Shown: positions 8,434-15,584 of the stretch, one piece after another
How positions within the stretch are numbered: the first letter of the stretch is position 1
How the letters are laid out: each line of letters begins with the position of its first letter
Assembly: GCA_903892415.1 (NCBI GenBank)
Contig: CAITIQ010000508.1
Location: forward strand, 26,853 to 90,852
Reading direction: 5' to 3'
Source of the DNA: an uncultured delta proteobacterium
GTDB lineage: Bacteria; Myxococcota_A; Polyangia; Polyangiales; Polyangiaceae
Length of the DNA: 64,000 nucleotides
The notes under the pieces: model-generated
Seen by the model: the letters and a program-made list of their open reading frames with translations, nothing else
What the model was told of the DNA's origin: nothing
Databases searched by the model: none
Made by a program: the position numbers and the translations under genes

Positions 8434-8808
8434 TCAATCGATCGCCTGCACGCGTTGTACATCGCGCAGCGTGAAGTCGTTGGCGACGTCATCGGCGCTG
8501 TCGAAGCGACCGTCTTTGCCGGCAGAAAGGACGCGAAACTCCTGGCCCACGCACACAAGCTGATAAGGCCGTCCCCACGGGTCCTCGGTCTTCATTCGGT
8601 CAAGCTTCTTCGCCGTCACGAGGTCCTTCAACGTTGGGCAGCCGCTCATCTCCTCGGTGTGTCGGAAGAGCTCGGCAGCGTCCCGGATCACATCCGCGCC
8701 GATCACCGCCTTCTGCACACGATTGCCGTGCTGCGGCGAGCACATCAATAACAACAGTGAGAGACCCGCTGCACCCGGCAGCGCCGCAAAACGTTCCTCG
8801 TGGCGCAC
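8434..8808 (-). CDS. GspG-like pseudopilin-domain lipoprotein
   Basis: About 124 residues if translation begins at the GTG at 8808, which gives a short hydrophobic leader ending in LLLLMC; the frame is open further upstream into the regulator gene, but that part is not protein-like. The body resembles the C-terminal domain of type II secretion major pseudopilins: a helix (RDAAELFRHTEEMSGCPTLKDLV), then DPWGRPYQLVCVGQEFRVLSAGKDGRFDSADD, where the Asp-rich loop is the usual calcium site. The prepilin N-terminal helix and G|FTLxE cleavage motif are absent, so it is not a normal pseudopilin. It may be a membrane-anchored relative. The start is uncertain. Confidence 0.6.
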   Translation of the reverse strand: MRHEERFAALPGAAGLSLLLLMCSPQHGNRVQKAVIGADVIRDAAELFRHTEEMSGCPTLKDLVTAKKLDRMKTEDPWGRPYQLVCVGQEFRVLSAGKDGRFDSADDVANDFTLRDVQRVQAID

Positions 8809-8851
8809 GCTGCTCAGGAGCGGCTGAACCGAGAGCGGGGGAGGGGTATTC

Positions 8852-10138
8852 CTACCGCTGGCCGCTAGGCTCCGACTTGCCGTCCCGCTGGGCCTCGAAG
8901 TAGCGCCGAAGTTGCTTGGTAACCGTGCCACGGTCCGCTTTGAGCAGCTCAGCGATCGGCCCGAGGGAAAGGCTCTCGAGCTCCTTCTCGTTGGCGACGC
9001 CCCCGAGGTGCGCAAGAGCCCATGGCTTCAAGAAGTGCTCGACGAAGGCTGTAACGTCGCCCCAGGTCTGTGGGCCCGCCTGTCCGGTGCTTGCCATGAA
9101 GGCCTCTGCGCTCGACTGCATCCATTCAAGCCAGCCGCCGGGATCGACGGTGTTTGCCGCTGTGCGTAGCGAGGGAAGGGTGGAAACTCCAGTAAGCGAT
9201 CCTGCCTCGAGTGCCCTGCGCACGATGCCCAGGTCAAGAGAACCACGAGCCGACGGACGCGGGAGCCGGCGAACAAGGTTCACGAGCTCGCGAAAATTGC
9301 CCGACCAAGAATAGGTGCGCAGAAGTTCGAGCGCCTCTGGCTGCATCGCCTCATGAGCCGAGACATCTCCAAGGAACTGTGAGTCGAGATAGGCCACGAC
9401 ATCGGGGAAGCGGTCTTGAAGGGGTGGTACATCCACAATCTCAAGCGCTAGTCGGAAGAAAAGGTCTTCCCGAAAGAGCCCGCTACGAACCATTCGTCGG
9501 AGGTCGCGGTTGGTTGCGGCGACGACGCGTGCGTCAGCAAATCGTGGCCGCCCCACCGAACCGAGCCGTTGGTATTCCCCTGTCTCGAGGAAACGAAGGA
9601 GTATCGGTTGCACATCCAGCGGCAGTTCCCCGAGCTCGTCGAGGAACAGCGTCCCGCCGTCAGCGCGTTCAACCGCACCTGTCATCGCTCGTTTCGCGTC
9701 CGTGTAGGCACCAGCCTCGGCACCGAACAGATCGGCCACGACTCGTTCTCGGCTCAGGGTCGCGCAGTTGAGCGCCACCAGCGGACCGGTGCGCCCGAGC
9801 GCTCGGTGATAGGACTGGGCCAGCCGTTCCTTTCCGCTGCCTGACGCTCCCAGCAAGATCAACGACGGGATTCCCTGCATGCCCAGTTCCACCACACGAC
9901 GATGCACCTGGCGGATGCCTGGCGACGCCAACACCATTCCGTTGCTGCGCGTGTCTTCTTCAGCGGTGAATAGAGCGTTCTGGACATTCGAGAAGCGCGC
10001 TAGCTGCTCGGGTTGCGGCGCGGCGCCGTGGACCGTGGCGAGTCGGAGATGAAGCTCATCCTTGGCCAGAGCTTCACTCGCCGGACCATCGATGTCCGGC
10101 GCATCCTCACGGGCCTCCAGCGGTCGAACGATCCTCAT
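8852..10138 (-). CDS. Sigma-54-type AAA+ transcriptional regulator with altered GAFTGA loop
   Basis: About 428 residues from the ATG at 10138; the frame is open up to a TTG at 10198, so the start is uncertain. The AAA+ core is clear: Walker A GASGSGKE, Walker B GGTLFLDELGELPL, the sensor region ATNRDLRRM, and RFPDVVAYL...WSGNFRELVNLVRRL. The loop that contacts sigma-54 reads GAYTDA instead of GAFTGA, so sigma-54 activation is doubtful. No FHA or receiver domain is obvious in the N-terminal 80 residues. The C-terminus (ELLKADRGTVTKQLRRYF) is a helix-turn-helix candidate. The gene lies downstream of two LuxR-type genes on the same strand and shares a 23-bp sequence with the 5' end of the first. 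Confidence 0.8.
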   Translation of the reverse strand: MRIVRPLEAREDAPDIDGPASEALAKDELHLRLATVHGAAPQPEQLARFSNVQNALFTAEEDTRSNGMVLASPGIRQVHRRVVELGMQGIPSLILLGASGSGKERLAQSYHRALGRTGPLVALNCATLSRERVVADLFGAEAGAYTDAKRAMTGAVERADGGTLFLDELGELPLDVQPILLRFLETGEYQRLGSVGRPRFADARVVAATNRDLRRMVRSGLFREDLFFRLALEIVDVPPLQDRFPDVVAYLDSQFLGDVSAHEAMQPEALELLRTYSWSGNFRELVNLVRRLPRPSARGSLDLGIVRRALEAGSLTGVSTLPSLRTAANTVDPGGWLEWMQSSAEAFMASTGQAGPQTWGDVTAFVEHFLKPWALAHLGGVANEKELESLSLGPIAELLKADRGTVTKQLRRYFEAQRDGKSEPSGQR

Positions 10139-10191
10139 CGTGTCTTGCCCAACGAGCGCTCCAGGTAGGTATATCTCCCGACGAGACTTGT

Positions 10192-10214
10192 TCGCCAATA
10201 GTCATTAGTTGTAG
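10192..10214. promoter_or_regulatory. 23-bp shared motif, copy 1 (upstream of AAA+ regulator)
   Basis: This sequence matches positions 11849-11871 at 21 of 23 bases in the same orientation. Read on the minus strand it contains ACTAATGACTATTGGCGA, including an ATG at 10205 that opens a 32-codon frame which is not in frame with the AAA+ gene. It may be a shared operator, or the relic of a common gene start after duplication. Confidence 0.5.
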
Positions 10215-10447
10215 GCCGTCCCATCGCTCAGCCCAAAGCTCTCAACCCTCACGCCCCCGCGAAGCCCGTCCTGAATAGAATTGAGTGCGCGGCTTGAGCC
10301 AGCTGGTTAAGGGTCGCTCGCTAAGAGATGGCTCCATGCCCATTGTCGCTTACGAGCAGCGGTTATTCGACGTGCAGCCTTAGGTAGAAAGCCTCTTAAG
10401 TACTAGTCTTGCCATCGCGTTTGTATACTCTCCGCCGAATTCAACGG
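10215..10447. other. Intergenic region without recognised gene
   Basis: Between the AAA+ regulator and the small LuxR-type regulator, both on the minus strand. Base composition is less GC-rich than the flanking genes. No convincing reading frame, hairpin with U-tract or RNA gene was seen. It probably holds the promoter of the AAA+ regulator gene. Confidence 0.4.
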
Positions 10448-10834
10448 CTAGCGGGCACGACGCTGTTTTGCCCGGCCTGGTGCGATCGACCGGCTGAGGT
10501 CCAGCTGCGTTGCGGCGCTTGCGAGCTCGGCGCGCGAGCCGACGCCGAGCTTCCTGTAGATAGCCTGAAGTTGATTGGCCACTGTCCTGTGGCTCACATT
10601 GCGCAAGGTAGCAATTTCCTCATTGCTAAGTCCTTTCAACGTCAGCTCGGTCACTTGCCGCTCAGACTCCGTTAGCGTCAACAGAACGTGCGGTTTCGCC
10701 GCCTCCATGGGGAACGCGAGCACTGCATATTCCGCGTCGCCAGCGTGAAACCGCACGGCTCGTAGTCCGTTTGGCGGAGGGATCTTTGTCGCGTCGCTCT
10801 TTTCGGATGAGACGCTGGCCTTTGTGCGGGTCAT
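10448..10834 (-). CDS. Small LuxR-type HTH regulator
   Basis: A 128-residue protein whose residues 52-115 form a LuxR/GerE helix-turn-helix: LTESERQVTELTLKGLSNEEIATLRNVSHRTVANQLQAIYRKLGVGSRAELA. The N-terminal part is short and has no recognised sensor domain, so it is probably a partner or effector regulator rather than a full two-component response regulator. It overlaps the larger LuxR gene upstream by four bases (ATGA at 10831-10834), so the two are translationally coupled. Confidence 0.88.
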   Translation of the reverse strand: MTRTKASVSSEKSDATKIPPPNGLRAVRFHAGDAEYAVLAFPMEAAKPHVLLTLTESERQVTELTLKGLSNEEIATLRNVSHRTVANQLQAIYRKLGVGSRAELASAATQLDLSRSIAPGRAKQRRAR

Positions 10835-11862
10835 CGCGAGCCTTGTGTTCGCGAAGGGGCCAACCCTTCTAGCTCCATCCGGTGGCTCAGCCCGAGCTTG
10901 CTCAACCCGGATTGGAGGCGGGCGCTCGCCGTGGCCATCGACAGTCCAAGCTCGAGCGCGATGTATTTGAGAGCGTGACCCCCCCGCGCGAGTGCGAGAA
11001 CCTGACGCTCGAGCGGCGTGGTGGCGGCTGCCTCAGGCCGCGTGCGGCGCAGCGTGAGGTAGCGGCGACCGTCACTCTCTTCGACGTTTGCCACCGTCCA
11101 ACCTCCTTCCCACAGAGCATCCCAAAGCCGTTCAGCCTCTTCATCCGGTTCGGCGCGGCTTTCGAGTTCCCGCGCGAACAGCGCCTTCAGCTCGCCCAGC
11201 TGCTCGGCTGGTAGCTGCTTCACGTCGACGTGCTCGACGTGCCCGCTCGCGTTCAGGACGACCGCCGACTGATGCCACGGCACACGCATACGGCGTGAGA
11301 ACGCACCTGCTAGGTGCCGTTGCAGTCGCAGTACGCGCCTTTCGCGGTAAGGAAAGTTCTGGCCGGGACGGAGCGGCACGTTCGACACGAACATTTGGGG
11401 TCCAACGTCTGCGCGAATGCAGGCCACGTTGCTGAAGCCGGGCGCGAGAAGCGAAGTGATCTTGGCGACGTCTAGCCGGCTGCCGAACGTCTCCTCGGCC
11501 GTGGTGGTGCGACAGGGCTGATAGAGCAGGCTGAACATGGCGCGTTGGCTCATGGCGCTGGCGTTCGCGGCATCCTGGTAAAATTCGCTCGCGGGTCTGG
11601 AACTTAGCCAAGCAAACGCGCCCGCCGGATCACTGAGATGCGCGGTCTCCATCGTGACCTTGTCGTTGACTCCCATGGCCACTGGGTAGCCAAGATCCTG
11701 CCCTAGCCGCGGCGCGAGTTGGGCAAGCCAAGCTCCAAGCTCTGGTGGACCATCCTGACAGGCCTCAAGGGTTTCACGTCCAAGCCTCATGCTCTTTCGC
11801 TGCGTGAGCGCTCCTTTATCCGCTGAAGCTACGGAAGAGTGTGGGCGCTCGCCAATAGTCAT
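10831..11862 (-). CDS. LuxR-type regulator with uncharacterised N-terminal domain
   Basis: A 343-residue protein with a C-terminal LuxR-like HTH (about residues 275-335: TPLERQVLALARGGHALKYIALELGLSMATASARLQSGLSKLGLSHRMEL). The N-terminal 270 residues resemble the sensor-type region of myxobacterial LuxR-like proteins but show no conserved phospho-acceptor pattern. The ATG at 11862 lies inside the 23-bp motif shared with the AAA+ gene; an internal ATG 24 codons later is an alternative. It is divergent from the ATP-grasp gene at 11963, with only 100 bp between them, so it may regulate both itself and that enzyme. Confidence 0.8.
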   Translation of the reverse strand: MTIGERPHSSVASADKGALTQRKSMRLGRETLEACQDGPPELGAWLAQLAPRLGQDLGYPVAMGVNDKVTMETAHLSDPAGAFAWLSSRPASEFYQDAANASAMSQRAMFSLLYQPCRTTTAEETFGSRLDVAKITSLLAPGFSNVACIRADVGPQMFVSNVPLRPGQNFPYRERRVLRLQRHLAGAFSRRMRVPWHQSAVVLNASGHVEHVDVKQLPAEQLGELKALFARELESRAEPDEEAERLWDALWEGGWTVANVEESDGRRYLTLRRTRPEAAATTPLERQVLALARGGHALKYIALELGLSMATASARLQSGLSKLGLSHRMELEGLAPSRTQGSR

Positions 11863-11871
11863 AAGTTGGAG
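11849..11871. promoter_or_regulatory. 23-bp shared motif, copy 2 (at LuxR gene start)
   Basis: Matches 10192-10214 with two differences. On the minus strand it spans the ATG of the LuxR-type gene (ATGACTATTGGCGA). It lies in the divergent region with the ATP-grasp gene, where an operator would be well placed to control both directions. Confidence 0.5.
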
Positions 11872-11962
11872 CCCGGTCTCGCGAGGTCGAACAACTGCCT
11901 ATGGATGTGCACTCGTGTAGCTGGCCTACTTTGCATTCACTCTCAAACGCTTGGAGGGGTCC

Positions 11963-12886
11963 GTGACGTTGCTTATCGCGGGGGGCGCAGAAGACCCAAA
12001 CATCGAGACGCTAGTTGCTGCTGTGCGCAGCGCCGGGCTGCCGCATGAGCTCGCGCTGACGAGCAGCGAGGTCTGCCCGGTGATCAGCTGGGATCTCGAT
12101 ACCGACGAGCTGACGGTTGCGGGGAAGCCTTTGCGTCCGACGTCGGCGTTTCTGCGTCCCGACGTATTCTCGCAGCTGGTGAGCCCAACGGCGGCAACGG
12201 CCCAACGCTCTTCGGCTTGGTCGACGACGCTCGCTGGTTGGGCCCTTTCGCACCCGGAGGTGAGGGTGTTGAATCGCAAGGCGCTGACGACGTCGACCAA
12301 TAAGCTCGACGTACTGGTGCGCGCACGTCGCTGCGGGTTGCGCATCCCCGAGACCTTGGTGACGAACGACCCGGCGCTCGTTTCAAGCTTGCGCAACGGC
12401 ACGATCGCCAAGCCGGTGAGCGGCGGGGTGATGCCGCGTACGAACAACGACTCTCGCGATCTCACGGTGGCCGACGGAGCGACGGGCGCGCCCGCAATCA
12501 TGCAACGAAAGCTCGCTAGCCCCGAAACCAGGGTCTACCTGGTGGGCTCGGCGGTAACGGCGTTTCGGCTGCGACCCTCCGTTCTCTACTCCCGAGCCTC
12601 GGGCCCGGTGAACATTGAACACTGGCAGAGCTTCGAGGAGGACGCCGAGCCGGTGGCGAGGGCCTGCCGCCAGCTCGCGCAAAGCCTCGAGTTCGATCTT
12701 GCCGCCGCGGACTTCAAGACGGATCCGGAGACGGGGGAGTTGGTCTTTCTCGAAATCACCTCGATGCCGATCTTGAGTCGCTTCGACCTCGAGTGCGGCG
12801 GCCAGATTACGAAGCAAATCTTGCAGTGGCTAACTGCGGTCAAACCCAGCGCAGGCCTGCGCAGGGTCCAACGCCGGGCTTCCTAG
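11963..12886 (+). CDS. MvdD/graspetide-type ATP-grasp ligase
   Basis: A 307-residue protein from the GTG at 11963, which has GGAGGGG a few bases upstream. The N-terminal 100 residues are a pre-ATP-grasp domain ending in PEVRVLNRKALT. They are followed by the family hallmark NKLDVLVRARRCGLRIPETLVTNDP (the VTNDP at 133-137 is typical of MvdC/MvdD-like ligases), IAKPVSGG with K150 as nucleotide ligand, RVYLVGSAV, and a late metal-binding segment ending VFLEITSMP. Members form omega-ester or omega-amide bonds in graspetide RiPPs. No precursor peptide with a recognisable core was found next to it. It is divergent from the LuxR-type gene pair. Confidence 0.82.
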   Translation: MTLLIAGGAEDPNIETLVAAVRSAGLPHELALTSSEVCPVISWDLDTDELTVAGKPLRPTSAFLRPDVFSQLVSPTAATAQRSSAWSTTLAGWALSHPEVRVLNRKALTTSTNKLDVLVRARRCGLRIPETLVTNDPALVSSLRNGTIAKPVSGGVMPRTNNDSRDLTVADGATGAPAIMQRKLASPETRVYLVGSAVTAFRLRPSVLYSRASGPVNIEHWQSFEEDAEPVARACRQLAQSLEFDLAAADFKTDPETGELVFLEITSMPILSRFDLECGGQITKQILQWLTAVKPSAGLRRVQRRAS

Positions 12887-12935
12887 CGCGCTGCCAGCGA
12901 CAGAGCGGCCGCGGTCGCATAAGCTCGCGCGTCCT

Positions 12936-13478
12936 ATGAACGTGCCCGCCCGATTTGCGTCCTTGGTTTGTCCTCTGCTGCTGCTCGCTTGCGGAGATGC
13001 AACGTCTTCCTCGGCCTCTGCTTCGGCCTCGGCCAAACCAAGCTCCGCGCCCGCTGCGACGCAGAGCGCGCGTCCGGCGCCGAGCGCGACGAGCGAAGCG
13101 AGCGCCAGCGCACCGGCCTTGCCGGGCACTGCGCTCAAAGACGTGCTCAAGGAGACGACGACGGTGATGGCGCTCAGCAAGCTCTCCGGGCCGATGGGTG
13201 TGATGACCTCGGACAAGAAGGATATCGCCGGGATCCTCGCAGCCATTGGTGGCGAGCAGACCCTCAGCAAAGGCTTCGGGGCGAAGTGTCTGACGCCGAC
13301 CAAGATCGCCTTCCAAGGCGACAAGGGTAAGCAGCTCGGCATGCTTGGTTTCTGCGATGGCGATGAGAGCTTCAAGAGCGCGCGCTTCGATGGCCAAGGC
13401 GCCGAGATGGCCGCGGTGGAGATCAAAGACCCGGAGAAACTGAAGGCCGCGATGAAGAAGATGGGCGCCCTGAAGTAG
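12936..13478 (+). CDS. Lipoprotein of unknown function
   Basis: A 180-residue protein with lipoprotein signal ending LLLLAC and an Ala/Ser/Pro linker to about residue 62. The C-terminal domain (ALPGTALKDVLKETTTVMALSKL, TPTKIAFQGDKGK, MLGFCDGDESFKSARFDG) contains two cysteines that could pair. No known family was recognised. It follows the ATP-grasp gene by 49 nt on the same strand and might be co-transcribed, which makes it a possible partner worth noting. Confidence 0.65.
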   Translation: MNVPARFASLVCPLLLLACGDATSSSASASASAKPSSAPAATQSARPAPSATSEASASAPALPGTALKDVLKETTTVMALSKLSGPMGVMTSDKKDIAGILAAIGGEQTLSKGFGAKCLTPTKIAFQGDKGKQLGMLGFCDGDESFKSARFDGQGAEMAAVEIKDPEKLKAAMKKMGALK

Positions 13479-13528
13479 GGGCGCTTGCTCAAGCTGCTTC
13501 CGTTCGAATCTCTGTAACCGATTCGGCT

Positions 13529-13607
13529 GCTCCCGAGTCTTGGCTGTAGCAGCAAACGGAGCCGTGGCCCTCACGGTCTTCGTTTGCTGGGCCTTTGACT
13601 CGGGAGT
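13529..13607 (+). promoter_or_regulatory. Long hairpin that pairs the Shine-Dalgarno of the next gene
   Basis: Three nested stems are visible. The outer one pairs GCTCCCGAGTC (13529-13539) with GACTCGGGAGT (13597-13607), 11 pairs including one G-U. The middle one pairs CAGCAAACG (13550-13558) with CGTTTGCTG (13581-13589). The inner one pairs CCGTG with CACGG. The 3' arm contains the GGGAG (13602-13606) that lies five bases before the ATG at 13612, so the ribosome site would be masked when folded. It could act as an RNA thermometer or translational switch; a terminator for the upstream lipoprotein gene is the alternative. Confidence 0.6.
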
Positions 13608-13611
13608 ACTT

Positions 13612-14313
13612 ATGAACGCAATAATCGCCAAGACTTCGACTTATTTGTTCGTGGGAATGCTCGGCTTGTCTTCCGTTGGCCTGGGCGCCTGCGGGGATGA
13701 TGCAGGGAGCGATGGTGGCTCCGGTGCCGGAGATGCTGGCGGAGCTGGAGGCGCCGGCGGCGCACAAGAAGCTTCAGCAGAAGCCGAATTCAACGCACGC
13801 GCGACGGGCAAGTGGTTGCTCCAATTCACGGTAGAAGGAGCGGACGGTGTCGCCTATGTCGACGACTACGACACCTTCGACGGCAGCAAGAATCAGATGG
13901 AACTCTTCGTCGAGGTGTTCGCTGATGAAGCGCGCACCATCCTGCTGCTGACCTACGAGGCGAGCTTCTCCTACGATGTCGTTGGTCGCTCCGCGACGGT
14001 GACGGATGGCTATGACATCGACATTCAGAACGTCTCGGCTTCGATGACCGCCCATGTCGACCCAGCAGCGTTCACCGGCTTCGGGCTGGACGATTGTGGC
14101 CTGGTCTTGGATCAGGCGGTCGATGTATCCAGGAGCGCTTGCGGCGCGCCGTCTTTCCGAAACGGTAGCTGCCTCGAGAAGGATCTGTACCAAGTCGCAG
14201 ATGGCGCCGAAGAATTGTTTCCCGCCGCCCAAGAGGGGGATCGCTGTGTGACCCGCCCGACGGCTTCGGAGCCAGCGCTCCCATACAAGCTCATTTCGCG
14301 TGAGCTACGGTGA
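13612..14313 (+). CDS. Lipoprotein of unknown function behind a structured leader
   Basis: A 233-residue lipoprotein starting at the ATG at 13612 (GGGAG five bases upstream), signal ending LGAC, then a Gly/Ala/Asp linker. The mature part has alternating strands (GKWLLQFTVEGADGVAYVDDYDTF, TYEASFSYDVVGRSATVTDGYDI) and several cysteines near the C-terminus (DDCGL, RSACGAPS, NGSCLEKD, DRCVTRP), consistent with a small secreted beta domain. No family was recognised. Its Shine-Dalgarno lies in the 3' arm of the 13529-13607 hairpin. Confidence 0.7.
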   Translation: MNAIIAKTSTYLFVGMLGLSSVGLGACGDDAGSDGGSGAGDAGGAGGAGGAQEASAEAEFNARATGKWLLQFTVEGADGVAYVDDYDTFDGSKNQMELFVEVFADEARTILLLTYEASFSYDVVGRSATVTDGYDIDIQNVSASMTAHVDPAAFTGFGLDDCGLVLDQAVDVSRSACGAPSFRNGSCLEKDLYQVADGAEELFPAAQEGDRCVTRPTASEPALPYKLISRELR

Positions 14314-14377
14314 ACTCGGCGGTGCAAGCCTTGCGGGCTGACCCCTTCCAAGACGCCGCGCGGTAACGCGAGACGGC

Positions 14378-14953
14378 ATGGCCGAGGCGCGAACTCCCAG
14401 CGTGGATGAGCTCGTCAGTCAGGACGACGAGCCTCTGATGCGTCTTTTTGCCAGTGGGTCGGAAGCCGCGTTCGAGGTTTTGTTCGAGCGCCACGCTAAG
14501 GGAGTTCGCGCGTTGATTTTGCGGGTCACGAGCGATCGTGCGCTCGCCAACGACATCACCCAAGCGACCTTCCTGTCGGTGATCGGAGCACGCGCGCGGT
14601 TTGTTCCCGGTACACGCTTCAAACCGTGGCTCTACGCGATCGCAATGAACGCGCTCCGCGATCAGCGGCGAAGAGGGCGACGCGAGCTGCTCAGCGCCGA
14701 TGGGACCTTGCCCGAGGAAGTCGATGAGGCGCTGCGACCTGACTTCTGGCTCGATCAGCAGCTGCAGAAAGCGCTCGCTGGCTTGCCCGACGATCAGCGA
14801 GAAGCGATTGTGCTCCATCAGCTCGCGGGCTTCTCGTTCCAGGAGATCGCCACCATGGTTGGAGCCACCGAGTCCGCAGTCAAGGTACGTGCCCACCGAG
14901 GCTACGAGCGCTTGCGGACGCTGACGCGTAGCCTTTGGAAAGGAACCGTTTGA
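14378..14953 (+). CDS. ECF-type RNA polymerase sigma factor
   Basis: A 191-residue sigma-70-family ECF factor. Region 2 (AFEVLFERHAKGVRALILRVTSDRALANDITQATFLSV...FKPWLYAIAMNALRDQRRR) and region 4 (LPDDQREAIVLHQLAGFSFQEIATMVGATESAVKVRAHRGYERLR) are complete, and length is normal. The stop overlaps the start of the next gene (TGATG at 14951-14955), a typical sigma/anti-sigma arrangement. The target regulon is unknown. Confidence 0.92.
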   Translation: MAEARTPSVDELVSQDDEPLMRLFASGSEAAFEVLFERHAKGVRALILRVTSDRALANDITQATFLSVIGARARFVPGTRFKPWLYAIAMNALRDQRRRGRRELLSADGTLPEEVDEALRPDFWLDQQLQKALAGLPDDQREAIVLHQLAGFSFQEIATMVGATESAVKVRAHRGYERLRTLTRSLWKGTV

Positions 14954-15552
14954 TGTCGGACATGGAGCTCATTCGGAAGGAGGTGCGCGCGGCGCTTGGT
15001 AAGGAGCCGGTCGCGCAGCGCTGGCAATTGGGCGCGAGGACGCTTGCGGCCACCGAGGTAGCGGTGGTGATCGTCTGCGTTGCCGTCGCGCTGGCGATGC
15101 CTCGACCGATACCTCCAGTGCGTTGGCTCAGCGCCTTCCTTTTGGTGCTGGTGGTTGCGGCTGGCACCGTCGTTGCGGTGAGGCCCGCCGCCGCTGCGTC
15201 TCGCGGCCTGTTCGCGGGGCTGGCCCTGCTGAGCTTGGTGACCTCCACCATGAGCCGCGGTCCACTCGACTTGGAGTTGCATGGGCCCGAGTGCGTTCCC
15301 TTGGAGCTGCTGCTCGCGCTGCTTCCGGCTTGTGTCACCTTGGTCATCCTGCGTGGTTTTGCCTATCGACTCAAAGAGTCCTTCATCGGCGGGCTGGCAG
15401 CAGGCGCGACCGGCCTACTGGCGCTCGAGTTGACCTGCCCAGTCGAAAGCACAGCGCACCTCGTCGCGTATCACTTCCTTCCGTGTATCGCCGTGGGCGT
15501 CGCCCTGACGTGGGCGCGCTCCCGGCTGAGCTCGAAGACGTACGCACCTTGA
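14953..15552 (+). CDS. NrsF/DUF1109-like membrane anti-sigma factor
   Basis: A 199-residue protein with about six transmembrane helices, starting at the ATG at 14953 that overlaps the sigma gene's stop. It fits the DUF1109/NrsF family of negative regulators of ECF sigma factors: a short cytoplasmic N-terminus (MELIRKEVRAALGKEPV), six hydrophobic segments, and a conserved Cys/His patch (LTCPVESTAHLVAYHFLPC) near the fifth and sixth helices. By analogy it holds the 14378 sigma factor inactive until an envelope or redox signal is sensed. Confidence 0.8.
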   Translation: MSDMELIRKEVRAALGKEPVAQRWQLGARTLAATEVAVVIVCVAVALAMPRPIPPVRWLSAFLLVLVVAAGTVVAVRPAAAASRGLFAGLALLSLVTSTMSRGPLDLELHGPECVPLELLLALLPACVTLVILRGFAYRLKESFIGGLAAGATGLLALELTCPVESTAHLVAYHFLPCIAVGVALTWARSRLSSKTYAP

Positions 15553-15584
15553 GCTTGCGCTGCCAGGTTGTGTAGGCGTCGCGC

